Assembly: GCA_965603515.1 (NCBI GenBank)
Contig: CBFDDH010000009.1
Location: forward strand, 3,634-67,633
Origin: JAUVZL01 sp965603515
GTDB lineage: Bacteria > Hydrothermota > Tepidihabitantia > SM23-42
Reading direction: 5' to 3'
DNA: 64,000 nt
Shown here: positions 23,718 through 32,550 of the stretch, in pieces
Position numbering within the stretch: position 1 is the stretch's first letter
Layout of the letters: each line of letters starts with the position of its first letter
Made by a program: the position numbers and the translations under genes
Notes under the pieces: generated by a model
The model's input: only the letters and a program-made list of their open reading frames with translations
What the model was told of the DNA's origin: nothing
Database searches by the model: none

Positions 23718-26700
23718 ATGCACGAATACGGTATTGACGTCGGGTCAGTAAGTCTGAAGTTTGCTGAATTCATTGATGAAAAACTCATAAGAACACAATA
23801 CATAAAACATCACGGCAAACCGTATAATCTTCTCCTCAAGACTCTGAAAACATTCACTGAGGTTGATCGGCTTGTACTGACCGGCAGTTGTGCTAAAGAG
23901 TTATATGCTATACTTGGCGCTGTTTATATTAATGAGGTCGAAGCTACAACCCAGGGTGTACTCCATTTCCATCCTGAAATACGTTCGATAATTGAAATTG
24001 GTGGTGAAGATTCTAAATTGATAAATGTAAGTGGCAAAATAATCAAGGATTTCGCTTCGAATACAATATGCGCGGCGGGTACGGGTATCTTCCTTGACCA
24101 GCAAGCACGCAGATTATGTTTTAATGTTGAAGATTTTGGCAAAGTTGCTCTGCGTTCAAAAAATCCGGCAAGGATTGCGGGTCGATGTTCAGTATTCGCA
24201 AAAAGCGACATGATCCATCTCCAGCAGATAGGTACAAAACCCGAAGATCTGATGTCTGGACTTTGTTTTGCTCTAGCTCGTAATTTCAAGAGTGTTATTG
24301 CAAAAGGGAAAACAATATCAAAGCCCGTTGCATTTGTCGGCGGCGTTGCTGGAAACCAGGGAATGATCAGAGCATTCCAGGAAATCCTCGATATATCTCC
24401 AAGTGACCTTATTATCCCAAAAAACCACGACTGCATCGGGGCAATCGGTGCGGTGCTCAGTGCAAGAGCAACTGATGGCACTGAAAAATTCAAGGGTCTT
24501 AAAGCTTTTGAACAATGGCTCAACCAGCCCCGGGTCATCAAACGGTTAGCACCATTGGATGGCTATAAAAAATGGCGCCCCACAACTAAGTTCGCATCAC
24601 CAACCCGTAAGACAAAAACATACCTCGGTGTTGATGTTGGTTCGATATCGACAAACCTGGTTCTCGTTGATAATAAGGGAAGTGTCCTTGCCCGCAGATA
24701 TATGTGGACACAAGGACGACCCATTGATATCGTACTCCAAGGTTTAAAAGAATTGGCAAAAGAAATCGGCACTAAAGTTGAGATCGCCGGTGTTGGTACG
24801 ACTGGTTCTGGTCGCTATTTGATCGGTGAATTCATCGGCGCCGATATTGTAAAGAACGAAATAACCGCCCAGGCAAGAGCTGCCATTGAAATAGATCCAG
24901 CAGTTGATACGATCTTTGAGATCGGCGGACAGGATTCAAAATACATCAGCCTGCGCAACAAGACAATCGTTGATTTCGAAATGAATAAGGTCTGTGCCGC
25001 TGGTACAGGCTCTTTCTTAGAAGAACAGGCAGAAGTGCTCGGTATTGAACTTGAAGATTTCGGTGATATAGCGATTCGTGCCAAATCACCGATAAATCTC
25101 GGCGACCGTTGTACTGTATTCATTGGCTCTGAGGTAATCCACCACCAAAGCGACACCACAGAACGAGAAAACCTCCTCGCTGGACTCGGTTACTCTATTG
25201 TTTTCAACTACATCAATCGCGTTGTTAATGGCAAACGGATCGGTAATAGAATATTCTTCCAGGGTGGTGTTGCGGCGAACAAAACCGTTGTTTCAGCTTT
25301 TGAACAGGTCTTAAAGAAAAAAATCACGGTGCCGACTAACTATGACATAACCGGTGCCATTGGCATTGCGTTGCTTGCCCGTGAAGCAAACCTTAAAAAG
25401 ACAAAATTCCGGGGGCTTGATCTTGCCTCCCGACAATACACTTCAGAATCCTTTGTATGTAAACATTGTAGTAATGAATGTGAATTAAATAAGATCGTTA
25501 TCAAAGGCGAAAATCCGATATTTTATGGCGGTCGTTGTGAAAGATATGAAGAAAAAAAGAAAACGACATCTAAACTACCTGATTACTTTAGATTGCGTAA
25601 TGAGATTTTCTTTAAAACAGAAGATATAGAAGGTATTGAGATCGGCATACCGCGCTGCCTGGGCTTCTATGAGCTTTTTCCTTTTTTCTACAGATTCCTC
25701 ACCACGCTCGGCTTTAAACCAGTCCTCTCAGAACCAACAAACCGTAAGATCATTGAGAGCGGCGCTGAAGTTTCGGTCGCCGATACATGTCTACCAATAA
25801 AGGTTGCGCTCGGGCATATCCGTAATCTATTGAACAAAGGGGTCGATCAAATCTTCCTGCCTAGCATCATTTCTATGCAACCGAAAGATGAAAATTTTAC
25901 CCGATGTTTTGTTTGCCCCTATGTGCAGACTATCCCCTATATAGCAAGAGCAATTTTTGGCAGCAAGATCAAGGTCCTTTCACCGAGTATCTATTTTGAC
26001 CGCGGTAAAGATGGTGTTGAAGAATCACTTATTGCATTCGGCAGGCAATTTGGCAAAACTGCAAAACAAGTGAAAAATGCGATAAAGCTGGCAAATGCCC
26101 ATTATCAAGAAATACGCGAAAAGATCGCTGATTTAGGACAGCAGGCATTAGCTGACACCAAAGACGTTGCTTTTGTTGTTTGCTCAAGACCCTATAATGG
26201 CTATGACCTTGGGTTGAACCTGGACATCCCAAAGAAAATCAGAGATCTTGGTGTACAGGCTCTACCTATTGATTTCATACCAATGGACTATCAAGCTCTC
26301 AAGGAAGATTTTTACAATATGTATTGGCACTACGGTCAACGTATCCTAGGAGCTGCCGAAACCATCAACAAAAACGAAAAATTATTCGCTGTCTATCTTT
26401 CTAATTTCGCTTGCGGGCCGGATTCTTTTTTAACGCGGTTTTTCAAGGAAAAACTCGGTGAGAAACCATTTCTCCTCATTGAAGTCGATGAGCACTCAGG
26501 CGATGCTGGATTTATCACAAGATGTGAAGCATTCTATGATAGCATCAAAGGAGCAGAGAATCTGGGTGTATCAAGAAAGATAAAGGCAAAAAGCGAAGTC
26601 CATAAGGATAGAACCATATATATACCTGATATGTGTGATACTGCTAAGGTTTTTGCCGCAGCAATGCGGTACGCTGGCATTGATGCAAGGGTCTTACCAA

Positions 26701-27788
26701 CACCCGATGAAGAATCAGTGATCATCGGTCGCCAATTTACATCAGGAAAAGAATGCTTGCCAGCTATTATCACGGCTGGCGATATGGTTAAGAAAATAAA
26801 TGAACGGGATTTCAAGCCCGAAAAGAGTGCTTTTTTTATGGCCCAGGGTTCTGGCCCGTGTCGTTTCGGACAGTATTATAAGCTCCACAGAATAATCCTC
26901 GACGATCTGGGATTATCTGAGATACCAATATACGCTCCAAATCAAGGACCGAGTCTTTTCGATGACCTGGGAACAATAGGGTTCGGCTTTCTCATTTCAG
27001 CCTGGGAGGGCATGTCCGTAGTCGACGGAATGGAAGCCAAAGTGCGCATGATCAGACCCTATGAAAAGAAGGTTGGTGAAACTGATAAGGTCTATAACAA
27101 TGCCCTTGATACGATCTGCACCTTAATACAAGACGGCAAGCCAGTATTACCGTTTCTCAAATGCGTACGTAAAGAACTCGATGGCATAAGCATCAAGCGG
27201 GATATAATTAAACCAAAAATCGGTATTGTAGGTGAAATATATGTACGGTCTCAGAAATTCAGCAACAATTTTCTGATTCAAAAACTCGAGGAACTGGGTT
27301 GCGAAGTGGCACTGCCTTCAATCGGTGAATGGATCTTCTATACGAACTTCACGAGAGTAATGAACTGCCGGTGGTTCAACCAGTATCGAAGAGTGATTAT
27401 TACCAAGTTATTTGACCGATATATGAAATGGCGTCAGACAAAGATATATAAGGTTTTAGGGTTGAATCCAGAAGCAGATATCATCACTTTATTGAACCAT
27501 GCTGAGCAATACGTCCACGTCTCATTCGAAGGTGAAACGATATTGACGGTTGGCAAAACAATTGAGTACATCCACGATAATTTTTCTGGAGCAGTAAATG
27601 CTATGCCCTTCACATGTATGCCCGGCAATATCGTAACTACGCTTTATAAAAGGGTAAAAGATAAATATCCAAACTTCCCACTTTTTGTGCTCTCACTCGA
27701 CGGATTAGACCATGCCGTTGAGTCAATGCGCCTTGAAACATTTGTAAATCAAGCAAAGAATTACTCGGAGCAATTGTTCCATCCTTGA
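23718..27788 (+). CDS. Giant acyl-CoA dehydratase activase-like protein (two ASKHA ATPase domains, DUF2229)
   Basis: The 1356-residue protein belongs to the BcrAD/BadFG-related activases, in which an ASKHA ATPase passes electrons through a 4Fe-4S cluster to a 2-hydroxyacyl-CoA dehydratase. There are two ATPase domains (about 1-260 and 300-560), each with a cluster Cys in ICAAGTG and VCAAGTG and a later CxVF motif. A CKHCSNEC segment near 580 follows, then the DUF2229 region (RCLGFYELFPFFYRFLTTLG, CFVCPYVQTIPYIARA) and a C-terminal HgdB-like part. Fused proteins of this class occur in many anaerobes and their substrate is unknown. No separate dehydratase lies nearby. The start has no clear ribosome-binding site. 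Confidence 0.92.
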   Translation: MHEYGIDVGSVSLKFAEFIDEKLIRTQYIKHHGKPYNLLLKTLKTFTEVDRLVLTGSCAKELYAILGAVYINEVEATTQGVLHFHPEIRSIIEIGGEDSKLINVSGKIIKDFASNTICAAGTGIFLDQQARRLCFNVEDFGKVALRSKNPARIAGRCSVFAKSDMIHLQQIGTKPEDLMSGLCFALARNFKSVIAKGKTISKPVAFVGGVAGNQGMIRAFQEILDISPSDLIIPKNHDCIGAIGAVLSARATDGTEKFKGLKAFEQWLNQPRVIKRLAPLDGYKKWRPTTKFASPTRKTKTYLGVDVGSISTNLVLVDNKGSVLARRYMWTQGRPIDIVLQGLKELAKEIGTKVEIAGVGTTGSGRYLIGEFIGADIVKNEITAQARAAIEIDPAVDTIFEIGGQDSKYISLRNKTIVDFEMNKVCAAGTGSFLEEQAEVLGIELEDFGDIAIRAKSPINLGDRCTVFIGSEVIHHQSDTTERENLLAGLGYSIVFNYINRVVNGKRIGNRIFFQGGVAANKTVVSAFEQVLKKKITVPTNYDITGAIGIALLAREANLKKTKFRGLDLASRQYTSESFVCKHCSNECELNKIVIKGENPIFYGGRCERYEEKKKTTSKLPDYFRLRNEIFFKTEDIEGIEIGIPRCLGFYELFPFFYRFLTTLGFKPVLSEPTNRKIIESGAEVSVADTCLPIKVALGHIRNLLNKGVDQIFLPSIISMQPKDENFTRCFVCPYVQTIPYIARAIFGSKIKVLSPSIYFDRGKDGVEESLIAFGRQFGKTAKQVKNAIKLANAHYQEIREKIADLGQQALADTKDVAFVVCSRPYNGYDLGLNLDIPKKIRDLGVQALPIDFIPMDYQALKEDFYNMYWHYGQRILGAAETINKNEKLFAVYLSNFACGPDSFLTRFFKEKLGEKPFLLIEVDEHSGDAGFITRCEAFYDSIKGAENLGVSRKIKAKSEVHKDRTIYIPDMCDTAKVFAAAMRYAGIDARVLPTPDEESVIIGRQFTSGKECLPAIITAGDMVKKINERDFKPEKSAFFMAQGSGPCRFGQYYKLHRIILDDLGLSEIPIYAPNQGPSLFDDLGTIGFGFLISAWEGMSVVDGMEAKVRMIRPYEKKVGETDKVYNNALDTICTLIQDGKPVLPFLKCVRKELDGISIKRDIIKPKIGIVGEIYVRSQKFSNNFLIQKLEELGCEVALPSIGEWIFYTNFTRVMNCRWFNQYRRVIITKLFDRYMKWRQTKIYKVLGLNPEADIITLLNHAEQYVHVSFEGETILTVGKTIEYIHDNFSGAVNAMPFTCMPGNIVTTLYKRVKDKYPNFPLFVLSLDGLDHAVESMRLETFVNQAKNYSEQLFHP

Positions 27789-27812
27789 CAGTATTATAAT
27801 TATAACTATAAT
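27785..27812 (+). promoter_or_regulatory. Promoter of the Tol-Pal genes
   Basis: TTGACA (27785-27790), overlapping the activase stop codon, 16-bp spacer, TATAAT (27807-27812). The leader carries TGGAGG before ATG 27832. Confidence 0.82.
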
Positions 27813-27831
27813 TAACAAAAATGGAGGTATT

Positions 27832-28320
27832 ATGCGCTATTTTAAACTAACAATGCCAGTATTATTAGTCCTCGTGTTTTGCCTGGGTTGTGCAAAAAAA
27901 CAGGTAGTCCAACCCGTTGAAGAGATCCCGGTCGAGGAAGAAATACCGTTTGAAGAGGTTGAAATTCCCGTAGAAATTCCCGTAGAACCAGTAAGACCTG
28001 CGTTTGTGTTAGGAACTATCTTCTTTGATTTTAACAAATCAGATCTCCGCGCTGATGCTGTAGAAGTTCTCCAGAGAAATTCAGATATGCTCGGGATTTA
28101 CCCTGAGGTTAGGACGCTTATCGAAGGCCATTGCTGCGAAATAGGTACGGCTGAATATAACTTAGCATTGGGTGAACGCCGCGCCAAAGCTACGCGTGAT
28201 TACCTGTTGATGTTAGGGATCACACCGGATCGACTTACCACTGTTAGTTACGGTGAAGAAAGACCTCTGGATCGAGCTGACCTTGAACGCAATCGGCGCA
28301 GTGAATTCGTCGTTGAGTAA
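27832..28320 (+). CDS. pal: Pal-like peptidoglycan-associated lipoprotein
   Basis: The 162-residue protein has a lipobox (VFCLGC), a Glu/Val/Pro-rich linker (about 28-60) and an OmpA-C domain (IFFDFNKSDL, EYNLALGERRAKATRDYL, RNRRSEFVVE). Pal anchors the outer membrane to peptidoglycan and binds TolB. The usual diaminopimelate-binding motif GH(T/C)DERGT reads GHCCEIGT here: the Asp is Cys and the Arg is Ile. The later Arg that pairs with this Asp (in GERRA) is kept. It heads the Tol row and carries its own promoter. Confidence 0.9.
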   Translation: MRYFKLTMPVLLVLVFCLGCAKKQVVQPVEEIPVEEEIPFEEVEIPVEIPVEPVRPAFVLGTIFFDFNKSDLRADAVEVLQRNSDMLGIYPEVRTLIEGHCCEIGTAEYNLALGERRAKATRDYLLMLGITPDRLTTVSYGEERPLDRADLERNRRSEFVVE

Positions 28321-28420
28321 ACGCCGTAGGAAACCCTGCCATAAAAAGCGCGGCATTTTTTAAAGAAGATGATTCACTTTTCCTTGCAACGGTGTAAAAC
28401 TGGAGAACCTGAATCTTAAC

Positions 28421-29110
28421 TTGCCCAAGAAAATAGGTTTTCTGCTATTCTGCATCGTTATTTGCGGCTGTTTTAACCGCACCAGATTCAATAATTTCAA
28501 CTGGCAATTGGATAGCCTGAAATACTATACTGCAAAATTCGACAGTATGCTTGAGTATCAGAATAAAGAAATAAGCCATTTACGTATTGATTTCTACACT
28601 AAATCCAATGAACTCAGTGATAAAATAGAAATGCTCAATTCGCGACTCGGTGATACAGAATTGCAATTGACGCGCATATACGAAAGAACTGGACCAAGAC
28701 ATAGCGTACCAGTGGATTCTGAAGATATCTCAAGAATCAGCCCAGAAGCACGGATGATCTATGAATCATCCTATCTCAATTATGTAAAAGGTAATTACAG
28801 CGAAGCAATAAACGGGTTTGAAAACTACTTGAAAGTATCGCCCGATTCCCCTTTATCTGATAATGCTCTTTATTGGATAGGCGAGTCCTACGCTGCCATG
28901 GGTAAGAGCCAACGTGCTGTGGATGTCTTCAATGAGATGATAAAACGCTATCCAACCAGTAACAAACGACCAACTGCACTCTATAAAATCGCGATTGTCT
29001 ATGAAGAAACCGGCGACTTAAAAAGTGCGAAATACTACTACAATCAAATAGTAAAGGATTTCCCGAATTCTGCTGAAGCCGCCTTAGCCAAAGATAAAAT
29101 TACGAAGTAA
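28421..29110 (+). CDS. cpoB: CpoB/YbgF-like Tol-Pal coordinator lipoprotein
   Basis: The 229-residue protein starts at TTG 28421 with a lipobox (FCIVICGC), then a coiled coil (about 25-85; YQNKEISHLRIDFYTKSNEL) and three TPR units (YLNYVKGNYSEAINGFENYL, YWIGESYAAMGKSQRAVDVF, LYKIAIVYEETGDLKSAKYY). This is the CpoB architecture; CpoB links Tol-Pal to septal wall synthesis. The start is uncertain because the nearest GGAGA is 15 nt away. It is normally the last tol gene, but here it sits second, between pal and tolQ. Confidence 0.88.
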   Translation: MPKKIGFLLFCIVICGCFNRTRFNNFNWQLDSLKYYTAKFDSMLEYQNKEISHLRIDFYTKSNELSDKIEMLNSRLGDTELQLTRIYERTGPRHSVPVDSEDISRISPEARMIYESSYLNYVKGNYSEAINGFENYLKVSPDSPLSDNALYWIGESYAAMGKSQRAVDVFNEMIKRYPTSNKRPTALYKIAIVYEETGDLKSAKYYYNQIVKDFPNSAEAALAKDKITK

Positions 29111-29173
29111 TGATACCAACGATCTGTATGCATCCGCGGTTATATGTTTGAATCTAACATTGGGATGTAATGT

Positions 29174-29875
29174 ATGAATATCTTTAGAACATTCTTGGAC
29201 TCAAGTCTTGCCGCCCAAAGCATAATGGCGATACTTGCCATTTTTTCAATATGGTCCTGGGCTATATTTTTGAAGAAACTCTTCGATTTTTCAAAGATCA
29301 AAAAAATGAGCAAACGATTCATGTCCACTTATCGTTTTCATCAACATACTAAAGAATTAGAAAACATGGGTGCTTTGCTAAATGACAATCCATACGGTAG
29401 AATTCTAAGAAATGGCTTAGAAGAATTCGGAAGGTTGAAGGATGGAAAAAGAACTTCCTCACCAGAACAGAACCCACATGGTGCACCTGGATTAGCAATG
29501 GAAGAACTCTCGGACAATATACGCTTGGCAATGGAGCGTACGAAGATCAGTGAGATTGCCGAACTGGAAAGATCGCTACCTGCACTCGGTACGTTTGTCA
29601 GCGTCAGTCCTTTCCTTGGGTTACTGGGAACTGTTTGGGGCATCATGCAAGCATTCTTGGACATCCGGTTACGCGGCTCAGCCCATATCACTATCGTTGC
29701 ACCAGGCATATCAGATGCATTGATCACAACTGTTTACGGTCTCCTTGTTGCCATACCTGCTTTGATCTTCTATAATATTTCCAGGGCACGTGTCAACAAC
29801 TACGGGGCTGAGTTAGATCAATTCATTAATGAAGTTTTTGCGAAACTTCGTAAAGAATTACTTTTTCAGCAGTGA
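29174..29875 (+). CDS. tolQ: TolQ/ExbB-type proton channel subunit
   Basis: The 233-residue inner-membrane protein has three transmembrane segments (about 12-35, 135-158 and 175-197) and the MotA/TolQ/ExbB core (LERSLPALGTFVSVSPFLGL, GTVWGIMQAF, ISDALITTVYGLLVAIPALI). With TolR it uses the proton gradient to energise TolA. The stop overlaps the tolR GTG. Position among pal and tolB favours TolQ over ExbB. Confidence 0.93.
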   Translation: MNIFRTFLDSSLAAQSIMAILAIFSIWSWAIFLKKLFDFSKIKKMSKRFMSTYRFHQHTKELENMGALLNDNPYGRILRNGLEEFGRLKDGKRTSSPEQNPHGAPGLAMEELSDNIRLAMERTKISEIAELERSLPALGTFVSVSPFLGLLGTVWGIMQAFLDIRLRGSAHITIVAPGISDALITTVYGLLVAIPALIFYNISRARVNNYGAELDQFINEVFAKLRKELLFQQ

Positions 29876-30267
29876 AAACTAAAGGCTTAATTTCGGAAAT
29901 GAACATGACCTCACTGGCTGATGTGAGTATCACATTGCTCGTGATATTCATGATCACTGCTCCCATGATGACACCTGGGATTGATGTTGATCTGCCGCGA
30001 ACCGATGCTTCACTACCACATGATGAAGAAGGAATTACTGTTTCGATAAAGAAGACCGGTGATATTTACATCGACACTGAAAAAGTTGCCGCTGAAGACT
30101 TTGAACGTGTATTAAAGAAAAACCTTGATAATAAACCACCCAGTATTATTGTTTATTTACGCGCGGACGAGAAAATCGATTATGGCTATGCAATAGAGAT
30201 CATCGGCAGAATGAGAAAAGCTGGCGTTAGAGAATTAGGATTAATAGCTGATATACCCCTGGAATGA
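29872..30267 (+). CDS. tolR: TolR/ExbD-type proton channel subunit
   Basis: The 131-residue protein starts at GTG 29872 (GTGA overlap with tolQ). It has one N-terminal transmembrane helix with the proton-carrying Asp in SLADVSITLLVIFMI, followed by PGIDVDLPR and a periplasmic domain with the ExbD/TolR pattern (ISVKK-like ITVSIKKTGDIYID, IVYLRADEKIDYGYAIEIIG). It overlaps the next gene by ATGA. Confidence 0.93.
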   Translation: MKTKGLISEMNMTSLADVSITLLVIFMITAPMMTPGIDVDLPRTDASLPHDEEGITVSIKKTGDIYIDTEKVAAEDFERVLKKNLDNKPPSIIVYLRADEKIDYGYAIEIIGRMRKAGVRELGLIADIPLE

Positions 30268-30884
30268 AGCGCTTTCATTTTGCATCTGCTTTCATACATC
30301 TTTTGGTTTTCTCAGTATTATTATTGGCAAGCCGCAGCGTCAAGCCCATTCCCAAGGTTGAGATCTATAAGGTAAGCATCGCTCCGTTACCCCAACCCAA
30401 GATACTCAGCATTGAAGAACCAGTGCAAGAAGAAGAACTAAAAAAAGAAGAGAAGAAAGAAATAACCAAGGAAAAGGCACCGCCAAAAGAAAAAACATCT
30501 CCGGTAAAGATAGAAAAAAAGAAAACGGAAATACCAGAAAAGATAATAAAGAAAGGGTTACCTGATATCAAACCCAAGATTTATACAGGTAGTGGAAGAG
30601 GTTTCACCTATTCATATTATCTAAATATCCTCTTAAATAAAATAAACAAAAACTGGCATAATCCATATCAGGGACAAGACGTCGTTTTAAAAAGCATGGT
30701 GTATTTCGAGGTTGATAAAAAGGGCAAGATCTATAATGTACGATTGGAAGAGAGTTCTGGCGATAACATATACAACGAAACTACAATCCGCGCGGTAACT
30801 CTCGCCAAGAAGTTACCGCCGCTTCCCAAAGAGTTTGCTGATGACTATCTCAAGGTCCATTTAGAATTCCTGACCGCACAGTGA
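30264..30884 (+). CDS. TolA/TonB-like energy transducer
   Basis: The 206-residue protein has an N-terminal transmembrane helix (about 5-22), a Lys/Glu/Pro-rich periplasmic spacer (about 45-100; EEEKKEI-like runs) and a C-terminal TonB/TolA domain (about 110-206; VLKSMVYFEVDKKGKIYNVR, TIRAVTLAKKLPPLPKEF). The domain looks like TonB type, as in many non-proteobacterial Tol operons, but its place between tolR and tolB argues for a TolA function. Confidence 0.9.
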   Translation: MKRFHFASAFIHLLVFSVLLLASRSVKPIPKVEIYKVSIAPLPQPKILSIEEPVQEEELKKEEKKEITKEKAPPKEKTSPVKIEKKKTEIPEKIIKKGLPDIKPKIYTGSGRGFTYSYYLNILLNKINKNWHNPYQGQDVVLKSMVYFEVDKKGKIYNVRLEESSGDNIYNETTIRAVTLAKKLPPLPKEFADDYLKVHLEFLTAQ

Positions 30885-32338
30885 ATTCATATATAAGCTC
30901 TAAATGCAAAGTACGAAATCCTAAATCCCGTTTTTCAGATTTGAAAAACGAGGATCCTCGTTTTACGGGACAAATTCAAAACATCAAATTCAAATCTTCT
31001 GAACATTTACACCCCTACCTCCCTCCCCCTCAAGGAGGAGGACTTCGACGTGAGCTCAGTCGAACGATTAAGAAGGGGTATTTTGAGCATTCGGGCTTAG
31101 GGCTTGTGCAAATTGCAGCATTGTTTCTCTTACTGTTCGCATTCAACGATCTTGCTCTTGGTCAGGATATCTATCTCCGTCTTACTGATTATGGGGGCGG
31201 CAAGACTAACCTCGTAATTGAACCCTTCACCACCGCAGAGATATCCTACGGATTATTGACCAAAGTGAGGAATGTCGAAATTGTTATTGCTAAGGATCTT
31301 GAATATTCCCTTTATTTCGATGTCTTTACTGATACTACAGCACTCAGCGATTCTAATAATCAAGGGATTCTCCTGAAAGGTAAAGCAGATATGACGCAGC
31401 TTTCCATTATCTGCGAGGATTTTGCATCGCATGAGGTGATCTTCGAACAAGACTACCCACTCAGTGATGCACTGCGTAAAATTGCCCATGAAATTTCCGA
31501 TGATATTATCGAGTATGTTATCGGTGAAAAAGGTATCGCCTCAACCAAGATAGTATTTTCCTATCGGACTGGTAGCAACAAAGAACTAGCAATAGTCGAT
31601 TATGATGGTTTCAATTTCACACCGCTCACCAAAAACGGTCGCTTTAACCTTTTCCCAGCTTGGGCTCCAGATAGTAGAAGGATACTTTTTTCAACCCACA
31701 CAAAAAACAGTCTATGCATTTACCTGTTCGATTTAGTTAAAAAAGAAATCAAAATCATATCTTCATTTAAGGGGTTAAATTTTGCTCCGTGCTGGTCGCC
31801 CGATGCTTCGAAAATATGTCTGAGTTTAACAAAAGACGGTAATGCTGAAATATACATCCTGGACTTAGCTACAAAGAAACTAAATCGGCTTACTTATAAC
31901 TGGGCGATTGATACATCACCTACCTTCTCACCAAATAGCCGGGAAATTGCCTTTGTATCAGATCGAACCGGCAATCCTCAAGTCTATGTGATGGACATTC
32001 ATGGTGGCAACCTGAGACGGCTTACGTTCCACGGTGACTATAATACCTCACCAGCATGGTCACCGCGCGGCGACATCATCGCCTATGTTTCCAGGGAAAA
32101 CAATCATTCACAACAAGTATACGTTACTGACCCTTATGATTTTTCACCCGTCCGTTTAACTTATGACGGGAACAATGAAGAACCGTCTTGGTCACCTGAC
32201 GGCTTACACATTGTTTTTACATCAAACCGTACCGGCGTATATGAACTATATACAATGAACTGGGATGGTTCCCGGGAACACAAGCTAACTGACGGCGTGA
32301 CAGCTAATGCTCCAGACTGGTCCCCGGTTATCGAATAA
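30881..32338 (+). CDS. tolB: TolB beta-propeller protein; N-terminus disrupted by a repeat
   Basis: TolB is the periplasmic partner of Pal. The mature part has an N-terminal alpha/beta domain (about 95-215) and a six-bladed propeller with WSPD-type repeats (AWAPDSRRILF, CWSPDASKICL, TFSPNSREIAF, AWSPRGDIIAY, SWSPDGLHIVF, PDWSPVIE). The frame opens at GTG 30881, overlapping the previous stop, but its first 75 codons lie in dispersed-repeat DNA and do not look like protein. A signal peptide (VQIAALFLLLFAFNDLALGQ) begins only at GTG 31106. Probably a repeat inserted at the 5' end and translation starts either at 31106 or at the old overlapping start. Confidence 0.88.
   Translation: MNSYISSKCKVRNPKSRFSDLKNEDPRFTGQIQNIKFKSSEHLHPYLPPPQGGGLRRELSRTIKKGYFEHSGLGLVQIAALFLLLFAFNDLALGQDIYLRLTDYGGGKTNLVIEPFTTAEISYGLLTKVRNVEIVIAKDLEYSLYFDVFTDTTALSDSNNQGILLKGKADMTQLSIICEDFASHEVIFEQDYPLSDALRKIAHEISDDIIEYVIGEKGIASTKIVFSYRTGSNKELAIVDYDGFNFTPLTKNGRFNLFPAWAPDSRRILFSTHTKNSLCIYLFDLVKKEIKIISSFKGLNFAPCWSPDASKICLSLTKDGNAEIYILDLATKKLNRLTYNWAIDTSPTFSPNSREIAFVSDRTGNPQVYVMDIHGGNLRRLTFHGDYNTSPAWSPRGDIIAYVSRENNHSQQVYVTDPYDFSPVRLTYDGNNEEPSWSPDGLHIVFTSNRTGVYELYTMNWDGSREHKLTDGVTANAPDWSPVIE
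30897..31090. repeat. Dispersed repeat inside the tolB 5' end
   Basis: TGCAAAGTACGAAATCCTAA resembles the block at 34685-34868, GTTTTTCAGATTTGAAAAAC is a palindrome, and CCCTCCCCCTCAAGGAGGAGG resembles the CCCTCTCCCCC repeat near 22990. The GACGTGAGCTCAGTCGAACG segment is another repeat fragment. Confidence 0.6.
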
Positions 32339-32369
32339 CTGAGGTTAAATCTTGATAGGCTGATCGAGA

Positions 32370-32535
32370 ATGTCGAAACTTCTTGGAGTAGAGCCTTTAG
32401 GCTCGCCCCGTTAAATAAAGGTATAGAAAACTGTTTTTGGTATACTGGAATCAGTATTTAAACGGGGCTCGTTAATCCGATTGATATCTCGACAATTTTT
32501 GACGGGGCTAAAGCCCCTACTCCTAATTCTTGGCC
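32370..32535. repeat. GTAGGGGC-type repeat block
   Basis: The 212-bp gap between tolB and the convergent transglutaminase-like gene holds GGAGTAGAGCCTTTAGGCTC and GGCTAAAGCCCCTACTCC as facing ends, with an inner inverted pair GCCCCGTTAAATA / TATTTAAACGGGGC (32404-32466). A relative of the left end occurs near 60625. Confidence 0.65.
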
Positions 32536-32550
32536 AGTCTGTTAACCCCA

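Noticed and set aside
28328..28366. Possible terminator after pal (TGCC ... GGCATTTTTT).
   Set aside because: Only a 4-bp stem with an 11-nt loop; the Tol genes continue in the same direction.
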